Source of the DNA: Treponema sp. UBA4328
GTDB taxonomy: Bacteria; Spirochaetota; Spirochaetia; Treponematales; Treponemataceae
DNA: 17,141 nucleotides
Direction: 5' to 3'
Assembly (NCBI GenBank): GCA_002394465.1
Contig: DGTU01000148.1
Location: forward strand, 1 to 17,141
Below, one piece after another: positions 6,309-12,447 of this stretch (position 1 is the first letter of the stretch; each line of letters begins with the position of its first letter). A program made the translations under genes and the position numbers. Below the pieces are notes generated by a model, which was not told where the DNA came from, did no database searches, and worked only from the letters and a program-made list of their open reading frames with translations.

Positions 6309-7627
6309 CCCTTCTGGCAGGTTTACTGAACGCACAGGCCGCTCAGCTTACATACAGCGGAAACGGAGGATATTCCCTCGTTGAACGGACTAATCTGCGG
6401 CGTTATGTGAACGGAAAATATGTCGGACTTACAAGCCGGGAAGTCCGCTCATTCATCAGCCCTTCCCTTGCTCCGTCAAAAAAGTTTATGCGTAAGGGTT
6501 CGCCGTTTGAAAAGGACCAGTGGTATGACGGCAGTTTTTATGTAATGGAAGAAACGCTCCGTAATAATCAGGCAGCCAGTGCCGGAGTTCATGATTCAAT
6601 ACAGTCGATGTTTCACATAAGCCCTGAAGGAAAAATGACCATGTACAGGGACAATGGATATCCGAGTTTCAGGAGTTTTCCTGCCTTTACTGCTGAAAAG
6701 GTCGTTCCCGGAGACAGATGGAGTGCAGAGGCCGAACGTGCCGTAGACCCCCTCAATAAAGGCGTTTTTACAAGAATGCCGATTTATGTTCAGTATACGT
6801 TCGCCGGTGCAGAGCAATACAAGGAAAAGGACGTTTACAGAATACATGCGCTCTGGCAGACAAATTACAGTATGGCAAATGCAGATCCGCGGGGAGATTC
6901 TTCCCTTCAGAAAGCAGCCGGCGGTCACAAGGCTGAAATACTTATTCTTCAGGCAACAGGCGAGCCGATTCTGATTATTGATACAGTGGATGAAACTTTC
7001 GTTTATTCTGACGGCCAGCAGGTGAATTTTAAGGGAACAATTACGCTGTTCACAGAATTTCCACCGGCAGTCGATCACGAAAAACTTATTCCGGCTATCC
7101 AGAGGGTTGCAGTTCTTGCTGATGAACCTAAACTAACGAACGATAGTAAAACAAATGACGGAACAGGCGGTTTCTCAGGTACATCCGGTTCAGGCGGAAA
7201 CGCTTCTTCGGGAAATGCATTAAATGGACTAACGAATGGTAGCGGAGAAAGCAGGTACGGCATCGTTGCAGAAAAAACTACTGCCGGAATAAGACTCAGT
7301 CTGCGTGACATCAAATTTAAGGCTGACAGTGATGAAGTCCTTGCAACTGAAAAAGTTCGTCTCGATGAAATTGCCAGGGTACTTGCCCTTGCAGGAGAAA
7401 ATAAGTTCCTGGTTGAAGGTCATACTGCAAGCGTAGGAAAACCGGCAGGAGAACAGACGTTAAGCGAAAAGCGTGCACACAGAATTGCAGAAGAGCTTGC
7501 TGCACGCGGAATAAGTGCCGACAGGTTTATCTGCCGCGGCTGGGGTGGAACAAAACCGCTTGCATCGAATGAAACAGATGAAGGCCGTGCAAATAACCGC
7601 CGTGTAGAAATCACGATTCTGGAATAA
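6278..7627 (+). CDS. OmpA-family protein with C-terminal peptidoglycan-binding-like domain
   Basis: A 449-residue exported protein. The signal peptide is MKRIISR plus a hydrophobic core ending NAQA, which supports the start at 6278 although no Shine-Dalgarno is visible and the ATG sits in a terminator loop. A large N-terminal region of unknown fold (about 22-280) is joined by a Gly/Ser/Asn-rich linker (about 285-325) to an OmpA domain (338-449) with EGHTASVG, TLSEKRAHRIAEEL, GWGGTKP and NNRRVEI. OmpA domains normally grip diaminopimelate through the Asp in GHTD and an Arg; here the Asp is Ala384 while NRR is kept. Treponemes use ornithine in place of diaminopimelate, so this change may be adaptive. 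The linker holds two CTAACGA-type repeat units. Likely role: tethering the outer membrane or periplasmic parts to peptidoglycan. Confidence 0.82.
   Translation: MKRIISRLFFALLAGLLNAQAAQLTYSGNGGYSLVERTNLRRYVNGKYVGLTSREVRSFISPSLAPSKKFMRKGSPFEKDQWYDGSFYVMEETLRNNQAASAGVHDSIQSMFHISPEGKMTMYRDNGYPSFRSFPAFTAEKVVPGDRWSAEAERAVDPLNKGVFTRMPIYVQYTFAGAEQYKEKDVYRIHALWQTNYSMANADPRGDSSLQKAAGGHKAEILILQATGEPILIIDTVDETFVYSDGQQVNFKGTITLFTEFPPAVDHEKLIPAIQRVAVLADEPKLTNDSKTNDGTGGFSGTSGSGGNASSGNALNGLTNGSGESRYGIVAEKTTAGIRLSLRDIKFKADSDEVLATEKVRLDEIARVLALAGENKFLVEGHTASVGKPAGEQTLSEKRAHRIAEELAARGISADRFICRGWGGTKPLASNETDEGRANNRRVEITILE
7133..7147. repeat. CTAACGA-type unit in OmpA-family linker (copy 1)
   Basis: CTAACGAACGATAGT shares its first seven bases with the 15-bp repeats in the radical SAM gene. 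It encodes LTNDS in the low-complexity linker. The relation may be chance, since only seven bases are common to all four units. Confidence 0.3.
7229..7243. repeat. CTAACGA-type unit in OmpA-family linker (copy 2)
   Basis: CTAACGAATGGTAGC matches the unit at 7133 at 12 of 15 bases and is in the same frame, encoding LTNGS. The two units are 96 bp apart and bracket a Gly/Ser-rich segment. Confidence 0.3.
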
Positions 7628-7629
7628 TA

Positions 7630-8376
7630 TTATGAACCGAAAATTTCCTGTCTGTGCAGGGTTCCGAGAGCATGAATGGAATCAGACAGGGAAAGTTCTG
7701 GGTGATTCTGCATGAATGCGCGCAGGTCAATCAGAAAGCGGTTCATTGAAAAATGCTGGAAAACTAAGACCTTTTCCCAGTCCTGTGGAAAACCTGTGTA
7801 TGATTCTTTAAGTTCATTCCGGTAAAGATCAAAGATTCCCCTGGATTTTAGTTCAGCATAACCGACGAGCCAGATTTCACAACCGAGTGCCTGCTGAAGT
7901 TCTGCCGTAATGCGTGCCATATGAGCCTGCGTTTCATTAATCAGGTTTACAAGTTCAATTCCGCCTGCTTTGCAGAGATATTTGAGGTGGCTTGTTTTTG
8001 CAGTATGAACGGGAGTCTTGTTAAGGATTATTGCATTTGTCCTGAAATCTGTCTTCAGTTCCGGATTTTTCCTGAAGAAACCGGCTGCAATTTTTCCGCT
8101 CTGTCCGACAAGGTACTTGCGGTTTTTTGCAAGCTGCTCGTCTTTTCCGGGATTATCTCCGATTACGACCATGTTTATCTGTGATTCCCTGGTAATTTCG
8201 TCAAGGGCAGTATTATACACGACGGCAGTTTCCAGAGGATAGTCAGGCGTATCTTTTTTTGAGGCTTCCTTCTGAAGCGGGAAAAGCACTTCCCTGTATT
8301 TACTGTTAAGCGTGTCGCAGTAATTCTTATAGTTTGTCCTGAATGAACAGAAAGCATTCCATTGTGATTCCGTCAT
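7630..8376 (-). CDS. Uracil-DNA-glycosylase-fold protein
   Basis: A 248-residue cytoplasmic protein resembling the uracil-DNA glycosylase superfamily. GDNPGKDE (73-80) resembles the GEAPGxxE water-activating motif, YLVGQSGK (88-95) resembles the following PFVGxSG segment, NKTP (119-122) fits the next conserved strand, and QHFSMNR (207-213) sits where active enzymes have HPSP. The paired cysteines that hold the iron-sulfur cluster of family 4 enzymes are absent. It may therefore be a distinct DNA-repair subfamily or a non-catalytic relative. Its start overlaps the stop of the GNAT gene by four bases (ATGA, 8373-8376), so the two are probably translationally coupled in the hisG-hisB operon. It ends two bases from the convergent OmpA-family gene. 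Confidence 0.65.
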   Translation of the reverse strand: MTESQWNAFCSFRTNYKNYCDTLNSKYREVLFPLQKEASKKDTPDYPLETAVVYNTALDEITRESQINMVVIGDNPGKDEQLAKNRKYLVGQSGKIAAGFFRKNPELKTDFRTNAIILNKTPVHTAKTSHLKYLCKAGGIELVNLINETQAHMARITAELQQALGCEIWLVGYAELKSRGIFDLYRNELKESYTGFPQDWEKVLVFQHFSMNRFLIDLRAFMQNHPELSLSDSIHALGTLHRQEIFGS

Positions 8377-8954
8377 TGAATAGCCTCCTGCCTGAAAGAT
8401 TCCGCTTCAGCCTTCATGAGAATGCCGTCAGCTGAGTTTTTCTGTATCGAAGGGAAAAAATTACTGAGGGTTCGCACGGTCTTAAACCCAAGTGAATCAT
8501 AGATTTTACGGGCATTTTTCCATTCATCGTTAACAAGAAGAAGAACCGTTTCTAATGATGGAAATGCAGAACAGACAGACTTTAATGAGCTCAGGAATAA
8601 TTTTCTGCCGTTCCCCTGGCCGCGGTACTGAGGAAGAACTGCAAATGAAGAAACATATAAGACTTTTCCGGCCGGGTTATGCAGTTTTTCAGGCGAATGA
8701 CCCAGTGCAAAAAAATCATCTTCACCCGGAATATAATCCCAGATTTCTGAGCAGAAATAGCCGGCATTAACGGCCTTTTTGTATTTGAGGACGATTTCAT
8801 CTGATGTATCTGAGTAAACAAAAAATCCCTGCGGGAATACGGTAAGCCGTTCTTCGAAAGTTTTCTGTCTTTCCTGAATCTGAGGAATAAATGAAGCACG
8901 TTCAATCATCATGATTGAATCAATATCGAAGGCTTTAGCCGGGCAGATATTCAT
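8373..8954 (-). CDS. GNAT family N-acetyltransferase
   Basis: A 193-residue protein that should transfer an acetyl group from acetyl-CoA to an amine; the substrate is unknown. The acetyl-CoA binding motif A is VSSFAVLPQYRGQGNGRKLF (101-120), with the RGQGNG pyrophosphate loop. Motif B is NDEWKNARKIYDSLGF (142-157). The start ATG at 8954 lies two bases after the hisB stop and the end overlaps the next gene by four bases, so it is the third gene of the hisG-hisB operon. Nothing in it ties it to histidine synthesis; small-molecule acetylation and protein N-terminal acetylation are both possible. Confidence 0.83.
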   Translation of the reverse strand: MNICPAKAFDIDSIMMIERASFIPQIQERQKTFEERLTVFPQGFFVYSDTSDEIVLKYKKAVNAGYFCSEIWDYIPGEDDFFALGHSPEKLHNPAGKVLYVSSFAVLPQYRGQGNGRKLFLSSLKSVCSAFPSLETVLLLVNDEWKNARKIYDSLGFKTVRTLSNFFPSIQKNSADGILMKAEAESFRQEAIQ

Positions 8955-8956
8955 TT

Positions 8957-9622
8957 TCAGATGATTACGCCTTTTGTGCTTGGTACTTCACCGTTACGGC
9001 GCGGATCGATTTCGGTTGCGCTGCGGATGGCACGTGCAGCTGCCTTGAAGAGGCCTTCTATTTTGTGATGGTCGCTTCTTCCGCGGATAGTATCGAGATG
9101 TATGTTGCATTTTGCATTTGCAGCAAATCCCTGCCAGAAGTCTTCAAAACAGTCTGTCTGAAAGAGATACTGTGTACCGTCTTCATTCTGGCATACAAGG
9201 GGAGCGCCATCGAGTTTTGCATCACATACGCAGAACGGCCTTCCGCCGAAGTCTACAGCGACCTGAGATTTTTCATCACCCTTTTCAATAGCGTCAAAAT
9301 CAACTCCGCATCGAAGGAGGCTTTCATCCATAGGATAAATAAAATATGCGCTTCGTGTTATACCGGCACAGTCACCAAGGGCTTTTGCAAAGGCAAGGCC
9401 GAGGGCAATGCCAGTGTCTTCAATCAGGTGATGCTGATCAACGTCGAGATCTCCGGCAATTGAGCCGCTCAGGTCAAACATTCCATGCTTGCAGAAGGAA
9501 TTGAGCATGTGATTAAAAAATCCAAGCGGATTCTTAACAGAGCATTTTCCGCTCCCGTCAATATTCAGTGTAAGTGAAATCTGTGTTTCTTTTGTGTTTC
9601 GTTCAATTGTAGCGGTACGCAT
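8957..9622 (-). CDS. hisB: Imidazoleglycerol-phosphate dehydratase
   Basis: Dehydrates imidazole glycerol phosphate to imidazole acetol phosphate in histidine synthesis, using manganese. Family hallmarks appear in order: GFFNHMLNSFCKHG (34-47), the metal-binding DQHHLIEDTG (62-71; H64, H65, E68), PMDES (97-101), the second metal motif DHHKIEGLFKA (184-194; H185, H186, E189) and EVPSTKG at the end. It is a monofunctional enzyme with no phosphatase domain. At 221 residues it is about 20 longer than most, the extra lying around 113-152 and including several cysteines. Only three bases separate it from the hisG stop. The other his genes are not in the window, so the pathway must be completed elsewhere. 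Confidence 0.96.
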   Translation of the reverse strand: MRTATIERNTKETQISLTLNIDGSGKCSVKNPLGFFNHMLNSFCKHGMFDLSGSIAGDLDVDQHHLIEDTGIALGLAFAKALGDCAGITRSAYFIYPMDESLLRCGVDFDAIEKGDEKSQVAVDFGGRPFCVCDAKLDGAPLVCQNEDGTQYLFQTDCFEDFWQGFAANAKCNIHLDTIRGRSDHHKIEGLFKAAARAIRSATEIDPRRNGEVPSTKGVII

Positions 9623-9625
9623 ATT

Positions 9626-10498
9626 TTACATCATAACCTTTCTCAGTTCGTATTCGAGAATATCGGTAGCGCCGAGCTGGTGAAGCTTTGGAAGAAGAAC
9701 CGGAACTTCGCTTTTCTGGACGGCAATTTTTACTGCGTATCCGTCATCTCCGAACAGAGGGCTTACAGTCGGACTTTTCATTGATGGAAGTCCCTTGATA
9801 AGCCCGTCAAATTTTTCTTTTGAAACATTCATTTCGAGCATTACGCGGCTGCGGGCTGCGAGAACTGCTTCAAAAAGCATTTTAAGTTCCATGATTTTCT
9901 GCTTTTTTGCAGGATCTTTCATGGCTTCTTTTGATGCATACATTCTTGTTGATGAAGTCATGATTGTATCAGAGATTTTAAGGTTGTTTGCCTTAAGGCT
10001 CGATCCAGTTGAAGTATTATCAATAAGAATCTGGGCAAGTGCATCGTCACTGTCCTGTACGAATCCTTCGCTTGTTCCCCATGTGCGGAAAATCTTGCCG
10101 TTGATTTTTTTGTCTTCAATCCAGCGGCGGCTCAGATTCTGATATTCAGTTGCGATTGTAACAGGTTTTTTGAGGAGTTTTTCATAGTCAACGCTTGCAG
10201 GAACGGCAACTACAATGCGTACCGGATCAAATCCGAGATCCATAATCTCTTCAACTTGATCCTGAACACCGTTTTCGTAAACCCAGTCTTTTCCGCTGAA
10301 TGCAACGTCTGCCTTACCGTCGGCAAGGAGTGCGCTTGAAATCTGCGGTTTAACTACCTGAAATGCAAGGTCTTCCTGATTTGTAATCGGATAATATGTT
10401 CTGTCCGGGAGATAAATTGAAATCCCGACGTCTTTTAAAAGTTCAACGACTGATTCGTAAATGCGCCCTTTAGCGAGCAGAATGCTAAGTTTTTCCAT
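9626..10498 (-). CDS. hisG: ATP phosphoribosyltransferase, long form
   Basis: Catalyses the first committed step of histidine synthesis, joining ATP and phosphoribosyl pyrophosphate. The 290-residue length fits the long, HisZ-independent form: two catalytic subdomains plus a C-terminal ACT-like regulatory domain (about 215-290, after GLPSMKSPTVSPL) that normally senses histidine. Visible motifs are LAKGRI, DVAFSGKDW, TEYQNLSRRW and the PRPP-binding loop IDNTSTGSSLKANNL. The ATG at 10498 is preceded by AAGGA at seven bases. It is the first gene of the operon hisG-hisB-GNAT-UDG-like. A predicted promoter and an inverted repeat lie just upstream, and feedback by histidine through the ACT-like domain is expected from the family. 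Confidence 0.95.
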   Translation of the reverse strand: MEKLSILLAKGRIYESVVELLKDVGISIYLPDRTYYPITNQEDLAFQVVKPQISSALLADGKADVAFSGKDWVYENGVQDQVEEIMDLGFDPVRIVVAVPASVDYEKLLKKPVTIATEYQNLSRRWIEDKKINGKIFRTWGTSEGFVQDSDDALAQILIDNTSTGSSLKANNLKISDTIMTSSTRMYASKEAMKDPAKKQKIMELKMLFEAVLAARSRVMLEMNVSKEKFDGLIKGLPSMKSPTVSPLFGDDGYAVKIAVQKSEVPVLLPKLHQLGATDILEYELRKVMM

Positions 10499-10529
10499 AA
10501 CAGTTCCTTCTATGGTAAGTTCTTTCTAC

Positions 10530-10558
10530 ATATTAAAGGAATATTGAGGGGAATTCAA
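10530..10558 (-). promoter_or_regulatory. Predicted hisG promoter
   Basis: On the minus strand, -35 TTGAAT (10558-10553) and -10 TAATAT (10535-10530) are separated by exactly 17 bases. Each matches four of six consensus positions. Transcription would start near 10523, leaving a leader of about 25 bases that contains the hisG ribosome binding site. An inverted repeat covers the -35 box and most of the spacer. Confidence 0.5.
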
Positions 10559-10562
10559 TATT
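10540..10562. promoter_or_regulatory. 23-bp inverted repeat, candidate operator between hisG and Lrp-type gene
   Basis: Arms AATATTGA (10540-10547) and TCAATATT (10555-10562) are perfect complements around a seven-base centre, GGGGAAT. The half-sites are about 15 bp centre to centre. It overlies the predicted hisG -35 box, where a bound protein would block RNA polymerase. The adjacent Lrp/AsnC-type regulator is the obvious candidate, but the sequence is not a close match to the E. coli Lrp consensus. Confidence 0.45.
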
Positions 10563-10593
10563 TGCAAAAAAGCGATGCTTTAAAAATCCTTTG

Positions 10594-10619
10594 ATCTGTG
10601 TTAATCTGTTTTTATCTGT
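10594..10619 (+). repeat. Three direct repeats ATCTGT with 10-bp period
   Basis: ATCTGT occurs at 10594, 10604 and 10614, each within a TTNATCTGTN unit, ending 20 bases before the ATG of the Lrp-type gene. The exact 10-bp spacing puts the copies on one face of the helix, as in a cooperative binding site. It could equally be a fragment of a simple dispersed repeat. Confidence 0.5.
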
Positions 10620-10639
10620 AATTAAAGCAGGAGCAGAAA

Positions 10640-11134
10640 ATGGACGGAAAAGAAGAAATACTTGATCTGCTGCGTGAGAATGCGCGGCTTTCAGTTGAAG
10701 ATATATCAGCAATGACAAAAAAATCGGCTGACGAAGTAAAAAAAATCATCAAGTCGCTGGAAGATGAAGGCATAATCCTTAAATACGCCGCAATCATTAA
10801 TCCTGAAAAAGATGTATGTACCAGGGATAAAGTGCGTGCAGAAATTGAAATTCAGTGCCAGCCTGAACGTGAACACGGATTCGATGCACTTGCAGAAAGA
10901 ATTTACCGTTTCCCGCAGGTAAAATCCCTTTACCTGATGAGCGGAGGTTATGATCTCAAGGTGGTAATTGAAGGAGATGATCTTCGTGAAGTTGCTCTTT
11001 TTGTTGCACAGAAACTTTCGACACTTGAAGGCGTACGTTCAACAAAAACGCATTTCCTCCTCAAGACCTACAAGGAAAATGACGTACTGTATGTTGAGGA
11101 CGAAAGTGACCGCCGCGAAGGAGTCATGGCATAA
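10640..11134 (+). CDS. Lrp/AsnC-family transcriptional regulator
   Basis: A 164-residue DNA-binding regulator. Residues 4-52 form the winged helix-turn-helix (ILDLLRENARLSVEDISAMT, then KIIKSLEDEGII), followed by the linker ILKYAAIINP and a ligand-binding RAM/AsnC domain (about 68-150) with LMSGGYDLKVVIEGDD and a C-terminal FLLKTYK strand. Such proteins usually sense an amino acid and act as dimers to octamers. AGGAG at 10629-10633 is six bases before the ATG. It is divergent from hisG and upstream of the glutamine synthetase gene. Likely targets are itself, the hisG operon and perhaps glnA, which is inferred from position only. No terminator follows it except the attenuator in the glnA leader. 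Confidence 0.88.
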   Translation: MDGKEEILDLLRENARLSVEDISAMTKKSADEVKKIIKSLEDEGIILKYAAIINPEKDVCTRDKVRAEIEIQCQPEREHGFDALAERIYRFPQVKSLYLMSGGYDLKVVIEGDDLREVALFVAQKLSTLEGVRSTKTHFLLKTYKENDVLYVEDESDRREGVMA

Positions 11135-11142
11135 GCCGTTTT

Positions 11143-11159
11143 GACACTTGCAGACACTT
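11143..11159 (+). repeat. GACACTT direct repeat with 10-bp period at glnA promoter
   Basis: GACACTT at 11143-11149 and again at 11153-11159. The pair overlaps the predicted -35 box and could be a regulator binding site. Confidence 0.35.
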
Positions 11160-11176
11160 TGGATTTAATTTATAAT
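11148..11176 (+). promoter_or_regulatory. Predicted promoter of the glnA-ANTAR unit
   Basis: -35 TTGCAG (11148-11153) and a perfect -10 TATAAT (11171-11176) are separated by 17 bases. Transcription would start at about 11182-11184, exactly where the leader hairpins begin, giving a leader of about 75 bases. The better-looking TTGACA at 11141 is 24 bases from the -10, too far for a standard promoter. Confidence 0.6.
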
Positions 11177-11181
11177 CAGTA

Positions 11182-11201
11182 AATGAACAGAGACGTTCAT
11201 T
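11182..11201 (+). promoter_or_regulatory. Candidate ANTAR-binding antiterminator hairpin in glnA leader
   Basis: AATGAAC (11182-11188) pairs perfectly with GTTCATT (11195-11201), leaving a six-base loop AGAGAC (11189-11194). RNA hairpins recognised by ANTAR proteins such as EutV and NasR have hexanucleotide loops with A at position 1 and G at position 4; both are present here. The 3' arm is also needed for the terminator stem (11193-11202), so the two structures exclude each other. Known ANTAR targets usually show two such hairpins; I find only this one. Confidence 0.6.
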
Positions 11202-11247
11202 CTTTTTACGATATAAATTTCGGCAAAAGGAATGAACGTTTTTTTTT
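11193..11247 (+). terminator. Attenuator terminator in glnA leader
   Basis: ACGTTCATTC (11193-11202) pairs with GAATGAACGT (11230-11239) in a perfect 10-bp stem with a 27-base loop, running straight into nine T (11239-11247). It lies between the predicted promoter and the ribosome binding site GGAG (11248-11251), so it must be overcome for the synthetase to be made. It may also end transcripts from the upstream Lrp-type gene. The sequence AATGAAC occurs in both competitor strands (11182 and 11231). Confidence 0.8.
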
Positions 11248-11256
11248 GGAGTGAAT

Positions 11257-12429
11257 ATGTATACAGAAAGCGAAGTTTTGGAGTATGTAGAACAGGAAGA
11301 CGTTAAATTTATCCGTCTCGCTTATTTTGATCTGTCGGGAAAGCAGAAAAACATTTCCATCATGGCAGGCGAACTTTCACGGGCCTTCGAAAAAGGTATT
11401 TCATTCGACGGTTCTGCAGTAACCGGGTTTGAACAGCCTCAGAATTCAGACCTGTATCTTCATCCGGATGCTTCTACGCTCTCTGTCATTCCGTGGAGGC
11501 CGACTTCAGGAAAGGTTGTCCGCATGTTCTGCGACATTACGTATCCGGATGGAACTCCATACGAAAAAGACTGCCGACACATGCTCAAGGAAGCCGTTAA
11601 ATATGCCAGGGAAAATTATGACCTCGAATTTAAATTCGGAACGGAATTTGAGTTTTATCTTTTCAAGCTTGCAGAAAACGGTGAGCCTACAAAAATTCCG
11701 TTTGATAATGCCGGATATATGGACATTGCTCCGGAAGACAAGGGCGAAAACATCCGCCGCGAAATAGACTTTACCCTTGAGCAGATGGGAATTACACCAG
11801 AATACTCACATCATGAAGAAGGTCCGGGACAGAATGAAATTGACTTCAGGTCGTCTACTGCTCTTAATGCTGCTGACAATGCGAATACGTTCAAATGGAT
11901 TGTACGTACCAAAGCAGCTTCAAACGGACTTTATGCAGACTTTTCTCCAAAACCGCTTCCGCATCATTCAGGAAACGGCCTTCACATTAACGTATCATGC
12001 AATCAGCAGGAAAAAATGCCTTCAATTCTTGCCGGAATCCTCGATCATATGAGTGAACTTACTTACTACCTTAATCCGTCGCAGAATTCGTATGAGCGTC
12101 TGGGAGAATGCAAGGCACCGAAGTACATCTGCTGGGGTGTTCACAACCGTTCGGCCATAATACGCACAGGTTCTGACAATCCTGTTGAAAAGGTTCAGAT
12201 ACGTTCAGCTGATTCAGAATGCAACATTTATATTGCCCTTTCACTCCTGATTTATGCAGCAATTGACGGAATCGAAAGAAAACTTCAGCCGCCTGCACCT
12301 GCTTCAGAAAACCTGTTTGATTCTCAGCAGACAAAAAATGTCACCTATGACATTATTCCTGAAAATCTGACTGCAGCACGAAAAATTGCACAGGCAAGCA
12401 GCTTTATCAAAAAGTACGTTAAATTCTAG
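11257..12429 (+). CDS. glnA: Glutamine synthetase family protein (short, divergent)
   Basis: Expected to make glutamine from glutamate, ammonia and ATP. I chose ATG 11257 because GGAG (11248-11251) gives a five-base spacer; the GTG at 11251 would overlap that site. Family motifs in the 390 residues: FDGSAVTGF (50-58), GTEFEFYLF (128-136), HHEEGPGQNEIDF (185-197), SGNGLHINVS (238-247), NRSAIIRT (297-304) and RSADSECNIYIAL (316-328). Differences from standard type I enzymes: the metal-ligand Glu of the E-x-R motif is Gln314, the adenylylated Tyr of NLYD is Phe353, and roughly 50-60 C-terminal residues are missing with no trace downstream. It may be an active short enzyme, a gamma-glutamyl ligase relative or a regulatory paralogue. 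It is followed 18 bases later by the ANTAR gene. Confidence 0.85.
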   Translation: MYTESEVLEYVEQEDVKFIRLAYFDLSGKQKNISIMAGELSRAFEKGISFDGSAVTGFEQPQNSDLYLHPDASTLSVIPWRPTSGKVVRMFCDITYPDGTPYEKDCRHMLKEAVKYARENYDLEFKFGTEFEFYLFKLAENGEPTKIPFDNAGYMDIAPEDKGENIRREIDFTLEQMGITPEYSHHEEGPGQNEIDFRSSTALNAADNANTFKWIVRTKAASNGLYADFSPKPLPHHSGNGLHINVSCNQQEKMPSILAGILDHMSELTYYLNPSQNSYERLGECKAPKYICWGVHNRSAIIRTGSDNPVEKVQIRSADSECNIYIALSLLIYAAIDGIERKLQPPAPASENLFDSQQTKNVTYDIIPENLTAARKIAQASSFIKKYVKF

Positions 12430-12447
12430 GCAGGCGGTCATTCTCAG

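Noticed and set aside
6596..7078. 160-codon open frame on the minus strand
   Set aside because: Antisense to the OmpA-family gene; its composition is that of a shadow frame and it has no motif.
9065..9463. 132-codon open frame on the plus strand
   Set aside because: Antisense to hisB, whose metal-binding motifs are intact.
11141..11176. TTGACA with TATAAT as a promoter pair
   Set aside because: The 24-base spacing is too long; TTGCAG at 11148 gives 17.
11182..11247. glnA-type glutamine riboswitch
   Set aside because: The outer stem begins CGTTCA and ends GAACG, which is reminiscent, but the conserved internal bases of that riboswitch class are not present and the loop is too short.
11251..11253. 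GTG as start of the glutamine synthetase
   Set aside because: Its G is part of the GGAG ribosome binding site, so it cannot be served by it; ATG 11257 has proper spacing.
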